The notes beneath the pieces are model-generated. The model was not told the DNA's origin, did not search any database, and saw only the letters and a program-made list of their open reading frames with translations. 64,000 nucleotides of DNA from NCBI GenBank assembly GCA_947594835.1, contig CANQEH010000003.1, forward strand, positions 62,001-126,000, given 5' to 3'. Position numbers and translations under genes: made by a program. Each line of letters starts with the position of its first letter. The stretch's first letter is position 1. Source of the DNA: an uncultured Acetatifactor sp. GTDB lineage: Bacteria > Bacillota > Clostridia > Lachnospirales > Lachnospiraceae. Positions 52,557 to 61,181 of the stretch are shown here, one piece after another.

Positions 52557-53684
52557 CTACCAGGTAAAGGTCTCAGGCGTCACGCCGTTAAAGTTTGCGG
52601 CGGGAACGATCTTTCCTGCCTTGAGCTCAGCCTGCGCTGCATCGATCTTCTCGATGGCTTCCGCGGACAGCTGGCAGCGGCCGGATTCGCTCACATAGCC
52701 GGTAGAATCGGTAGCGGCGGTCAGGGTCACATTGGCCCCTTTAAAGCTGCCGTCCTTCACCGTGTTCAGCGCGTTGTAAACGGTGTCGTGCATCACTTTC
52801 AGACCGCTGGTGAGCACCACGTTGGAGTCTCCGTTTGCGCCGTCGTCATACTGATCCACGTCGCAGCCGATGACCATCACGCCGTCTGCCTCCTTGGCAG
52901 CGGTGAACACTCCGTTGCCGGAGCCGCCTGCAGCCACGAACATCACGTCAACGCCCTCTGCGATCAGAGCCTCTCCCAGCACCTTGCCGGTTGCCTCATC
53001 CGCAAAGTCCCCGATGTAGTTGCCGCCAACGTTCGCGCCGGTCACATCGGTTCCTGCATAAGAGGGAAGCTCCACCACTTCCACATTCAGGCCCTCGGTA
53101 GCGTTTGCATAGATCACGCCGCACTCAAAGCCGTACTGATAGTTGACGTTGGAAGGATATGCGATGCCGTTTACCACAGCAACCTTCCCGGTCTTTGTGC
53201 TGAGCGCCGCAGCCATCCCGGCATAGAAACCGCTCTCCTGCTCTGCGTAATATGCGGCGTACACATTGTCCAAAGGCGCGTCGGTTGCCAGCTCGGTGCC
53301 CTCTACCGTAGGCCAGGAATCGATCAGGATGAATTTGGTGTCAGGATTCTCCTTTGCCACATCGCCGATGCCTGCAAACTGGAAACCGCAGCATACGATC
53401 ACGTCGTAGTCAGCCACCACATCCTTGACTGCCTGGACAGCAGCCACCGTGTCGCCGCTCTCCTCGCGGATGGGGGTCACGGTAGCGCCCTCGTTCTCCT
53501 CGATGAACTTGAGCACACCGTTGTAGTTGTCCTGGTTAAAGGAACCGTCGTCCACGCCGGAAGGGCTGGATACGATGGCAATCTTCAACCCGTCCCCGCC
53601 GGTGGACGCCGTTTCGCCGTTGCCACAGGCAGCCAGGGACAGAGCCATTACACAGCTCAGGGCCAGTGCCAGAAACTTTTTCAT
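52557..53684 (-). CDS. BMP family substrate-binding lipoprotein
   Basis: A 375-residue lipoprotein of the BMP/TmpC/Med class, which binds nucleosides or related small molecules. Signal peptide MKKFLALALSCVMALS with lipobox SLAAC; the mature part has VDDGSFNQDNYNG, the family's typical Asp-Gly-Ser-Phe-Asn motif, and VFVAAGGSGNGVF-like ligand contacts (DVMFVAAGGSGNG). Start at 53684 after AAGGAGGAAG; the track start is seven residues longer. It has no transporter genes beside it, so it may serve the ABC importer at 26354-29988. Confidence 0.92.
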   Translation of the reverse strand: MKKFLALALSCVMALSLAACGNGETASTGGDGLKIAIVSSPSGVDDGSFNQDNYNGVLKFIEENEGATVTPIREESGDTVAAVQAVKDVVADYDVIVCCGFQFAGIGDVAKENPDTKFILIDSWPTVEGTELATDAPLDNVYAAYYAEQESGFYAGMAAALSTKTGKVAVVNGIAYPSNVNYQYGFECGVIYANATEGLNVEVVELPSYAGTDVTGANVGGNYIGDFADEATGKVLGEALIAEGVDVMFVAAGGSGNGVFTAAKEADGVMVIGCDVDQYDDGANGDSNVVLTSGLKVMHDTVYNALNTVKDGSFKGANVTLTAATDSTGYVSESGRCQLSAEAIEKIDAAQAELKAGKIVPAANFNGVTPETFTW

Positions 53685-53841
53685 GTTCTTCCTCCTTTTT
53701 GACACGCAGAAACAGGCTATCCCGTCGGCACAGCTCTGTATCCGCTTGTCCGTTTTTCTACACGGACTAATATAACACCCCTTCCGCCAAATTTCAACCT
53801 CTTTTTCTCATTTCCGGCTCTTTAGGCGTTTTCCTTCTGGC

Positions 53842-53867
53842 AAAAAGGCTGTCCCGGGAGGGTCAGC
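53842..53867 (-). terminator. terminator after the MscS gene
   Basis: GCTGACCC-tccc-GGGACAGC followed by CTTTTTG on the minus strand; the stem overlaps the stop codon. Confidence 0.65.
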
Positions 53868-54762
53868 TTTCGGAAGAGGAGGCAAAGCCGCCGTTTCCCG
53901 CAAGATGCACATCCAGCTGGGGATAGGGAATCTCGATCCCGGCCTCGTCCAGCGCCAGCTTGCAGTTTTCCGTCACCCGCCATTTGCCGGGCCAGAAATC
54001 CTCCTGCAAAAACCAGCACCGCACGCCGATTTCCACTCCGGAATCGCCCAGGCGGCTCACAAATACCAGCTGTTCCTTTTCTTTGAGCGCCTTTTCCTCC
54101 CGGGCCAGCACCTGGCTCAGCACTTCCTTGGCCTGTTTCAGGTCTGCCTTGTAGGAGACGCTCACGGTGATATCCATCCGCCTCGTGTCCTGAGCCGTCA
54201 CATTGACCAGGCAATGGTTGGCAAGGCTTCCGTTTGGCAGCACCACGGTCTGGTTGTCGATGGTGAGCAGCTTGGTGTAGAAAATCTGGATCTCCTTTAC
54301 CGTCCCCTCCTTTCCCGTGACGCCCTCCACAATGTAATCTCCCACCTTGAAAGGCTTTAACATCAGGATCAGCACGCCGCCCGCCAGATTGGACAGGCTT
54401 CCCTGCACCGCAAGGCCGATGGCCACGCCTGCAGAGCCCAGCACCGCCACGATGCTGGCCGCATCCACCCCGCAGGCGGAGGCCAGAAAGAGGATGAGCA
54501 GCACATACAGGGACGCCTTCACAAACGAGTCCACAAACTGTACCGCCCCCACCTCCGCATTGGCCCGCTGCATGGAGCGGCGTATGATCCTGCGCACCAT
54601 CTTGATCGCCCAGGCTCCGATCAAAAAGACCAGAATGGCCACCGCCACCCGGAAGGCAAGATGCAGCGCCCCGGTGGACAGATCCGTGAAAAATCTGCTC
54701 AGGGTACTGCCGTTTACTTCTATCTGTTCAATCTTTTCTACGATTTCTTCCGCGCTCTGCAC
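53863..54762 (-). CDS. MscS family mechanosensitive channel
   Basis: A 299-residue small-conductance channel. Three N-terminal helices end in the pore-lining segment AVLGSAGVAIGLAVQGSLSNLAGGVLI, followed by the beta domain with KPFKVGDYIVEGVTGKEGTVKEI and the C-terminal alpha/beta domain. It releases solutes on hypo-osmotic shock. The start is a GTG at 54762 inside the 3' end of the glgB-like gene, with its AGGAGAG site also inside that gene. The 35-base overlap implies coupled translation. Confidence 0.93.
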   Translation of the reverse strand: MQSAEEIVEKIEQIEVNGSTLSRFFTDLSTGALHLAFRVAVAILVFLIGAWAIKMVRRIIRRSMQRANAEVGAVQFVDSFVKASLYVLLILFLASACGVDAASIVAVLGSAGVAIGLAVQGSLSNLAGGVLILMLKPFKVGDYIVEGVTGKEGTVKEIQIFYTKLLTIDNQTVVLPNGSLANHCLVNVTAQDTRRMDITVSVSYKADLKQAKEVLSQVLAREEKALKEKEQLVFVSRLGDSGVEIGVRCWFLQEDFWPGKWRVTENCKLALDEAGIEIPYPQLDVHLAGNGGFASSSES

Positions 54763-57025
54763 CTTTTTTCTCTCCTTTTGGAAGCTTCTGGCCTTTTTGC
54801 TCCCTCTTTTCCAGTTCTTTTTCGGTGTACGGGAGATATCTCAGAATACTCATGGCCAGAGGGGCAAGCCTGATGCTGACCGACTGCTCCCTGCAATCCC
54901 GCTCCACCGGCTTTGCCGCCTTCGCCCGGGGATTGACGATACCTTCCCCGCCGTAGCGCACGTCGTCAGTGTTTAAGATCTCCTTGTACCTTCCGTCCCT
55001 GGGCACGCCGACGGCGAGTTTCCTCTCGACGCCGGAGAAATTGGCGGCCACCAGGAAGATCTGATCCGCCCCGCCGCCCTTTCGCAAAAAGGTCAGGCAG
55101 CTCTCGTCGGCGGCGAGATGATTGATCCACTCAAACCCTTCCGCCCGGTCGTCCAGCGCATACAGCTCCGAACTCTCCCGGTACAGACGGTTTAAGTCCT
55201 TCACCAGGGCGGCCAGTCCGGCGTGCCCGTCCTGCTGCGCCAAAGACCAGTCCACCATCCTGGTCTCGTCCCACTCCGCCGATTCGCCCAGCTCCTGTCC
55301 CATGAACAGAAGCTTCTTGCCGGGATGGGTCATCAGATAGGCGTAACTGAGCCGCAGGTTGGCAAATTTTTGAACAAGTCCGCCGGGCATCTTCCCCAGC
55401 ATGGCAGCCTTGCCGTGGGTGACCTCCCCGTGGGATAAGGCCAGCAGGAATTTTTCGCTGTACGCGTAGATCATGCTGAAGGTGAGCTCCCCGTGGTGAT
55501 AGCTCCGAAAATAGGGGTCATAGCAGATATACCGCAGATAGTCCTGCACAAACCCGTTGTTCCGCTTTAAGCCAAAGCCCAGCCCGCCCTCCTCCAGGCT
55601 GCCTGTCACATTCGGGAAGGCCGTCCCCTCCGCCGCAATGGTCAAAACGCCTGGATTCCGTTTTCCCAGGATGGAATTGAGGTGCTTTATAAACTCGATG
55701 GCCTCCAGATTCTCGCTGCCCCCGTAGATGTTTGGCACCCACTGGCCGTCGCTTTTGCCATAATTTAAATACAGCATACTGGAGACGGCGTTGATGTGGA
55801 TCCCGTCCACATGGTACTTTTCCACCCAGAACAGCGCATTGGCGATGAGGTAATTGGAGACCTGGGGCCTTGCGTAGTTGAAAATCCGGGTGCCCCAGTG
55901 GGGTCTGCGTCCCCTGCGGGGATCCGGATGCTCATACAGGCAGGTGCCGTCGAAATCCGCCAGGCCGTGGACATCCTCCGGGAAGTCCGAGGCCACCCAG
56001 TCCAGGATCACGCCGATCCCCGCCTTGTGCAGCTCGTTGACAAGATACATGAAATCCAAGGGACTGCCGTAACGGGCCGTGGGCGCGTAATACCCGATCG
56101 TCTGATAGCCCCAGGAAGCGTCCAGCGGATGCTCCATCACAGGCATCAGTTCCACATGGGTATATCCCATCTCCTTCACATAGGGCACCAGCTTCCGGGC
56201 AATTTCCCGGTATCCGGCGTAAGGGGCCCCCTCCCCGGCCTCCACAAAGGAACCCAGGTACAGCTCATAGATGTTTACAGGCACATTTCCCTTCTGGAAG
56301 GCGGCCCGTCTCTCTAAAAACGCCCCGTCCTCCCACTGGAAGCCGTTTATGTCCGCAATGACGGAAGCCGTCTGCGGCCTGAGCTGGGCGGCGTTTCCAT
56401 AGGGATCCGCTTTCAGATAGGTCAGCCCCGTCTTTAACTTCAGCTCGTATTTATAGTTCTGCCCTTCCAGGGCGCCCGGCACGAACAGCTCAAAGACGCC
56501 TGACTCCCCCAGCCTGCGCATCTGATGCATTCTCCCGTCCCAGCCGTTGAAGTCACCCACCACGCTGACCCGCAGGACGCCGGGCGCCCACACCGCAAAG
56601 TAAGTGCCCTGGACGCCTTCCAGCTCCATGGGATGGGCCCCAAGCTTCTCGTAGACGGTATAATGGATGCCGCTCTGGAATTTGTCCAGATCGCCCTGGG
56701 TGATCTGGGGCCCATAGCGGTAAGGATCCCCAAAGGTCTTGGCCTGCCCCGCAGCATCCTTCACCTCATAGTGATAGGCGGGAAGCTGGGTTCCGGGCAA
56801 AAGCACCGCAAAAAAGCCGTCGTCGTCGGCCTGCTCCATTTCCACAGTCTCCCCTGTCCTGTCATAGACGAGGGACGCGCTTTCCGCCCCCGGGAAAAAG
56901 GCCTGAACCAGGGTCTGCCCGCCCACCTTGTGGGGGCCTAAGATGGCATGGGGATCCCGGCTCTCGGAATAAATAATCTCCTCAATGGCAGGCCAGTTCA
57001 TCATCTTATACAGTTTGTTCGTCAT
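54728..57025 (-). CDS. GlgB-like branching-enzyme pseudoenzyme
   Basis: A 765-residue protein with the full glycogen branching enzyme layout: two N-terminal CBM48-like domains (to about 225), a GH13 barrel (about 250-620) and a C-terminal beta domain. The three catalytic acids of GlgB are all replaced. The nucleophile motif DGLRVDAV reads DGIHINAV (Asp to Asn, also Arg to His). The acid/base motif AEEST reads AAEGT (Glu to Ala). The motif SHDEVVHGK reads SHGEVTHGK (Asp to Gly). Region I DWVP.HF reads DWVASDF. The rest is well conserved and the frame is open, so it looks selected as a glycogen-binding or regulatory protein. A basic tail (KKGAERGRNRRKD) ends it. Confidence 0.88.
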   Translation of the reverse strand: MTNKLYKMMNWPAIEEIIYSESRDPHAILGPHKVGGQTLVQAFFPGAESASLVYDRTGETVEMEQADDDGFFAVLLPGTQLPAYHYEVKDAAGQAKTFGDPYRYGPQITQGDLDKFQSGIHYTVYEKLGAHPMELEGVQGTYFAVWAPGVLRVSVVGDFNGWDGRMHQMRRLGESGVFELFVPGALEGQNYKYELKLKTGLTYLKADPYGNAAQLRPQTASVIADINGFQWEDGAFLERRAAFQKGNVPVNIYELYLGSFVEAGEGAPYAGYREIARKLVPYVKEMGYTHVELMPVMEHPLDASWGYQTIGYYAPTARYGSPLDFMYLVNELHKAGIGVILDWVASDFPEDVHGLADFDGTCLYEHPDPRRGRRPHWGTRIFNYARPQVSNYLIANALFWVEKYHVDGIHINAVSSMLYLNYGKSDGQWVPNIYGGSENLEAIEFIKHLNSILGKRNPGVLTIAAEGTAFPNVTGSLEEGGLGFGLKRNNGFVQDYLRYICYDPYFRSYHHGELTFSMIYAYSEKFLLALSHGEVTHGKAAMLGKMPGGLVQKFANLRLSYAYLMTHPGKKLLFMGQELGESAEWDETRMVDWSLAQQDGHAGLAALVKDLNRLYRESSELYALDDRAEGFEWINHLAADESCLTFLRKGGGADQIFLVAANFSGVERKLAVGVPRDGRYKEILNTDDVRYGGEGIVNPRAKAAKPVERDCREQSVSIRLAPLAMSILRYLPYTEKELEKREQKGQKLPKGEKKGAERGRNRRKD

Positions 57026-57055
57026 ACCCTTCCCTTTCTTTCCGCTTTCTGTTTT

Positions 57056-58300
57056 TTATCGGATCTCCAGGTCGTGGAGAAACAGCCCGCTTCTGAGCTT
57101 TGGCTCAAACCAGGTGGACTTCGGCGGCATCAGTTTTCCCGCGTCCGCCACTGCAAAGAGTTCCTGGATGGAGGTGGGATACATGGCAAAGGCTGCCTTG
57201 CAGTCCGTATGCACCCTTCGCTCCAGTTCCCCAAGCCCCCGGATTCCTCCCACAAAGTCGATCCGCCTGTCGGTCTTTGGATCCCTGATCCCCAGTATTG
57301 GATCTAAGAGATACCGCTGCAGCAGGGACACGTCCAGGCCCTCCACCGGGTCGTCTGTGAGAATGGCCTCCCTGGCGGTCAGAAGATACCACTCCCCCTC
57401 CAGATACATTCCAAAGGTTCCCTTTCTCTGCGGCCTGCAGGGCGTCTCTCCCCGCCTTTCCACGGCAAAGGCCCCGCTTATCTTCTCCAAAAATTCCTTC
57501 CCGTCGTATCCGTTTAAATCCCGCACCACCCGGTTATAGTCCATGATGCAGAGCTCCTCGTCGGGAAACAACACCGCCAGAAAGTAGTTAAACGCCTCCC
57601 GGCCGTTATATCCTGCATGGGCCTGCCTGCGCATCTGGCCTACTTTCACTGCGGAGGCACAGCGGTGATGGCCGTCGGCGATATAGAGGGAGGGGATGTC
57701 TGCAAAGCAGTTCTGGATCTGCTCCATGGTGCCGCTGTCCCCGATCACCCAGACCCGGTGCCCCACGCCGTCTTCGGAGACAAAATCATACACCGGCTCC
57801 CCGTCCTTTACCTGCCCGATGAGCGCCTTCATCACAGGATTCTGGCGGTAGGCCAGAAAGATCGGCCCCGTCTGCATATTGCAGGCGTCCACATGGCGGA
57901 TGCGATCCTCCTCCTTGTCCGCCCGGGTGTTTTCGTGCTTCTTTATCACGTTGTCCAGGTAATCGTCTATGGAAGCGCAGGCCACCACGCCTGTCTGGCG
58001 CCTGCCCTGAAAAGTCTGCTCATAGAGATAAAAGCAGGGCTTGTCCTCTTTGAGAAAGAATCCCTCGCCGATCCGCTGCTGCAAAAGCGCCGCCGCCCTT
58101 TCGTAGACCTGGGGCGCGTAGGTGTCCACCTGGGGCCCGAACCCGGTCTCTGCCCGGTCAATCGCCAGAAAAGACAGGGGATTTTCCCGCACCACTTCCG
58201 CAGCCTCCTCCCTGTTGTATACGTCGTAGGGCAGCGCAGCAATTTTTTCCTCGTTTCCCGGCGTCGGCCGGTATGCCGCAAATGGTATGATATGAGCCAT
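57056..58300 (-). CDS. DUF1015 family protein
   Basis: A 414-residue protein of the DUF1015 family. It begins MAHIIPFAAYRPTPG and continues with AALPYDVYNREEA, and has a YIADGHHRCASA segment with a likely metal or catalytic His pair. Function is not established. In Clostridia it commonly sits by serA and serC, which lie about 500 bases away here on the same strand. A serine-related or phosphate-handling role has been suggested from context only. Start at 58300 after GGAAGGAGG. Confidence 0.9.
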   Translation of the reverse strand: MAHIIPFAAYRPTPGNEEKIAALPYDVYNREEAAEVVRENPLSFLAIDRAETGFGPQVDTYAPQVYERAAALLQQRIGEGFFLKEDKPCFYLYEQTFQGRRQTGVVACASIDDYLDNVIKKHENTRADKEEDRIRHVDACNMQTGPIFLAYRQNPVMKALIGQVKDGEPVYDFVSEDGVGHRVWVIGDSGTMEQIQNCFADIPSLYIADGHHRCASAVKVGQMRRQAHAGYNGREAFNYFLAVLFPDEELCIMDYNRVVRDLNGYDGKEFLEKISGAFAVERRGETPCRPQRKGTFGMYLEGEWYLLTAREAILTDDPVEGLDVSLLQRYLLDPILGIRDPKTDRRIDFVGGIRGLGELERRVHTDCKAAFAMYPTSIQELFAVADAGKLMPPKSTWFEPKLRSGLFLHDLEIR

Positions 58301-58356
58301 GAAAGCCTCCTTCCCTGTAATCGGGGCAATCTGGAAAGCCCGGTTTACATGGATGT

Positions 58357-58385
58357 ATTGTATCAAATATTTCTGTACATCACAA
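58357..58385 (-). promoter_or_regulatory. DUF1015 gene promoter
   Basis: On the minus strand TTGTGA (58380-58385) and TACAAT (58357-58362) are 17 bases apart. Confidence 0.6.
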
Positions 58386-58449
58386 GCGTCCAGTGATAAA
58401 CTATAGGCAGGATGCCAAAGTAATTTTTTGTAAAGTGAGGGAAAATGTT

Positions 58450-58734
58450 ATGACGCAAGAGAATAAAAAACTATTGGAGCGGATCAACGCATACGCCGAA
58501 ACCACCCTGGCCGATATCGACCCCCAGAAGGTTCAGGTATCCAGACAGCTTGACGCTTTAAGGCCCATTCTGGAAGAACTGGCCGTAGAAAAAGGAATCT
58601 CTCTGGAAGAGATGTTTATCCTTTACATGGATCTGCAGAGCGAGGCCACCTGTGCCGCCGACCAGAAACTGCAGGAGAGCCTGCAGGACTTAAACGAAGG
58701 CTTCGACGGCGCTCCTCCCTTTTTGTTCCGTTAA
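58450..58734 (+). CDS. small helical protein of unknown function
   Basis: I do not recognise the family. A 94-residue acidic protein predicted to be all-helical, with MTQENKKLLERINAYAE followed by a second helix and a short C-terminus. The ATG at 58450 follows GAGGG; the track start adds 19 residues. It is the only plus-strand gene between the DUF1015 gene and serA. No signal peptide, no membrane segment, one cysteine. Confidence 0.75.
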   Translation: MTQENKKLLERINAYAETTLADIDPQKVQVSRQLDALRPILEELAVEKGISLEEMFILYMDLQSEATCAADQKLQESLQDLNEGFDGAPPFLFR

Positions 58735-58741
58735 ACAGCCG

Positions 58742-58784
58742 GGCAGGGGCCGTTTCGCCTGTCTTGTGCGGGACGGCCCCTGCC
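58742..58784. terminator. long hairpin between the small ORF and serA
   Basis: A perfect 12-base stem, GGCAGGGGCCGT / ACGGCCCCTGCC, with a 19-base loop but no immediate T-run. It may separate the converging plus-strand small ORF and serA. Confidence 0.5.
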
Positions 58785-58831
58785 TGGGTACTGCAATGCC
58801 CTTCTGTTTTTTTGCTTGTTCAGCTTCTTTC

Positions 58832-59995
58832 TTATTTCACGATCCGCACCCGGAACACGCCCTCAATGCGCTCCAGCGCTTCCGCAATGTCTGCGCTTGG
58901 TTCCGCCTCCACATCCAGAAGCGTGTAGGCCACCTCGCCTTTGGACTTATTGGTCATGTCGCTGATATTGATGCCCTTCTCGCCGAACACCGCCGCAAAC
59001 TTGGTGATCATGTTGGCAATGTTCTTGTGGAAGATAGCCACCCGCCCCGCCTTGGTGCAGACGCCCATGTCGCAGGCGGGATAGTTGACGCTGTTGCGGA
59101 TATTGCCGTTTTCCAGATAATCGATCAGCTCCTCTGCCGCCATCACGGCGCAATTGTCCTCGGACTCCTCCGTGCTGGCTCCCAGGTGGGGGATCACGAT
59201 GCAGCCGGGCTGTCCCGCCGTGGTGGGATTGGGGAAATCGGACACATAGTGGGCAATCTTCCCGCTCTGCAGGCCCTCCAGCACCGCTTCCTCATCCGCC
59301 AGAAGATCCCTTGCGAAATTTAAGATGGTAACGCCCGGCTTCATCATGGAGATCGCTTCCCTGCCGATCATTCCCTTCGTGGAATCCAGCAGGGGCACAT
59401 GGATCGTGATGTAGTCGCACTCCGCGTAAATGTCCTCCACATTCACAACGTGCCTGACGGCGCGGCTTAAGCTCCAGGCGGCGTTTACGGACAGATACGG
59501 GTCATAGCCGTACACTTCCATATCCAGGGCAACGGCGGCGTTCGCCACCTTCACGCCGATGGCCCCCAGGCCGATCACGCCCAGCTTCTTTCCCATGATC
59601 TCCGTGCCTGCAAATCTCTTTTTCTCTTTCTCCGCCGCCTTGGCGATGTTTTCCTCTCCCTTTGCGGACTGCACCCACTGGATGCCGCCTGCCACGTCCC
59701 TGGCCGCCAGAAGCATCCCGGCCAGTACCAGCTCTTTTACCCCGTTTGCGTTGGCGCCGGGCGTGTTGAACACCACGATGCCCTTCTCCGCGCATTTGTC
59801 AAGAGGGATATTGTTGACGCCCGCTCCGGCCCTGGCCACCGCCAGAAGCTTTCCGGGCAGCTCCATCTCGTGCATGGAGGCGCTGCGCACCAGAATGCCG
59901 TCAGCCTCCTTTACCTCCCCGGTGATCTCGTACTGGGGGCCGAATTTCTTAAGCCCTACCTGGGCGATGGGATTCAGACAGTTGATCTTATACAT
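58832..59995 (-). CDS. serA: D-3-phosphoglycerate dehydrogenase
   Basis: First step of serine synthesis: 3-phosphoglycerate to 3-phosphohydroxypyruvate with NAD. The substrate and NAD domains contain NTPGANANGVKELV, GVIGLGAIGVKVAN and the catalytic HLGASTEESEDNC region, followed by a C-terminal ACT domain (GINISDMTNKSKG...) for serine feedback. About 387 residues, with no intervening domain. Start at 59995 after GAGGAG; it overlaps the serC 3' end by 8 bases, so the two are cotranscribed. Confidence 0.95.
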   Translation of the reverse strand: MYKINCLNPIAQVGLKKFGPQYEITGEVKEADGILVRSASMHEMELPGKLLAVARAGAGVNNIPLDKCAEKGIVVFNTPGANANGVKELVLAGMLLAARDVAGGIQWVQSAKGEENIAKAAEKEKKRFAGTEIMGKKLGVIGLGAIGVKVANAAVALDMEVYGYDPYLSVNAAWSLSRAVRHVVNVEDIYAECDYITIHVPLLDSTKGMIGREAISMMKPGVTILNFARDLLADEEAVLEGLQSGKIAHYVSDFPNPTTAGQPGCIVIPHLGASTEESEDNCAVMAAEELIDYLENGNIRNSVNYPACDMGVCTKAGRVAIFHKNIANMITKFAAVFGEKGINISDMTNKSKGEVAYTLLDVEAEPSADIAEALERIEGVFRVRIVK

Positions 59996-61073
59996 GGTTT
60001 TTCTCCTCAAATTCTTTCATAAACGCCACCAGTTTCTCCACGCCTTCCATGGGCATGGCGTTGTAGATGCTGGCCCGCATACCACCGACGCTCCTGTGGC
60101 CCTTTAAGTTCTCAAGCCCCGCCTCTGCCGCCTCTTTCACAAACTTTGCATCCAGGGCGGCGTCCCCGGTGACAAAGGGCACGTTCATCAGAGACCTGTC
60201 TTCCTTCCGCACCGTCCCCTGGAACAGTCTGCTCTGGTCTAAAAAGTCATAGAGGATTTTTGCCTTCTTCTCATTTCTCTCCTTCATGGCTTCCAGGCCG
60301 CCCATCTTCTTCAGCCATTTGAACACCTTGCCGCAGATGTAGATGCCGTATGCGGGAGGCGTATTGTAGAGGGAGCCGTTGTCTGCATGGATCTTGTAGC
60401 GCAGCATGGTGGGCGTGCCGGGCAGCACGTCCTCCGTGACCAGATCCTCCCGGATGATCACGATGACCACGCCTGCAGGGCCGATGTTTTTCTGTACGCC
60501 GCCGTAGATCACGCCGTACTTCGTCACATCCACCGGCTCCGACAGAAAACAGCTGGATACGTCCGACACCAGGGTATGCCCCTTGGTGTTGGGCAGCGTC
60601 CAGAACTTGGTGCCGTAGATGGTATTGTTCTCACAGATGTACACATAGTCCGCATCCTCCGGGATGTCAAGATCGGAGCAGTCGGGTATGTAGGAAAACG
60701 TCTTGTCAGCGGAGGAGGCAACCTCCACCGCGTCGCCGTACAGCTTCGCCTCCTGGTAGGCTTTCTTTGCCCACTGCCCGGTGACGATATAGGCAGCCTT
60801 GCGGTGCTTCATCAGGTTCATGGGGATCATGGCAAACTGCTGGCTGGCGCCTCCCTGTAGAAACAAAACCTTGTAATTGTCCGGGATGCGCATCAGCTCC
60901 CGCAGATCCGCCTCCGCTTCCTGGATGATGGTCTCATACGCTTTGGAGCGGTGGCTCATCTCCATGACGGACATTCCGGTTCCTCTGTAATCCAGCATCT
61001 CCTCTGCCGCTTCCTTCAACACTTCCTCCGGCAGGACTGCCGGGCCTGCGGAAAAGTTATACACTCTTGCCAT
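59988..61073 (-). CDS. serC: phosphoserine aminotransferase
   Basis: Second step of serine synthesis. The 361-residue PLP enzyme begins RVYNFSAGPAVLPEEVL, has the phosphate-contact LFLQGGASQQFAMIPMN, and the Schiff-base lysine in GGVQKNIGPAG. Typical family length. The ATG follows AAGGAGGAACCCC. It leads the serC > serA pair under a clear promoter. Confidence 0.97.
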   Translation of the reverse strand: MARVYNFSAGPAVLPEEVLKEAAEEMLDYRGTGMSVMEMSHRSKAYETIIQEAEADLRELMRIPDNYKVLFLQGGASQQFAMIPMNLMKHRKAAYIVTGQWAKKAYQEAKLYGDAVEVASSADKTFSYIPDCSDLDIPEDADYVYICENNTIYGTKFWTLPNTKGHTLVSDVSSCFLSEPVDVTKYGVIYGGVQKNIGPAGVVIVIIREDLVTEDVLPGTPTMLRYKIHADNGSLYNTPPAYGIYICGKVFKWLKKMGGLEAMKERNEKKAKILYDFLDQSRLFQGTVRKEDRSLMNVPFVTGDAALDAKFVKEAAEAGLENLKGHRSVGGMRASIYNAMPMEGVEKLVAFMKEFEEKNHV

Positions 61074-61124
61074 GGGGTTCCTCCTTCACTTTATACAATG
61101 ACGCAGTTTTTTAAGGTCACCTAT

Positions 61125-61153
61125 AGGATAATCTTCCCCGGCGCTTTAGTCAA
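61125..61153 (-). promoter_or_regulatory. serC-serA promoter
   Basis: On the minus strand TTGACT (61148-61153) and TATCCT (61125-61130) are 17 bases apart, about 50 bases upstream of the ATG. Confidence 0.7.
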
Positions 61154-61181
61154 CTGCATTGTTAAAATATTTTGCGATTCT

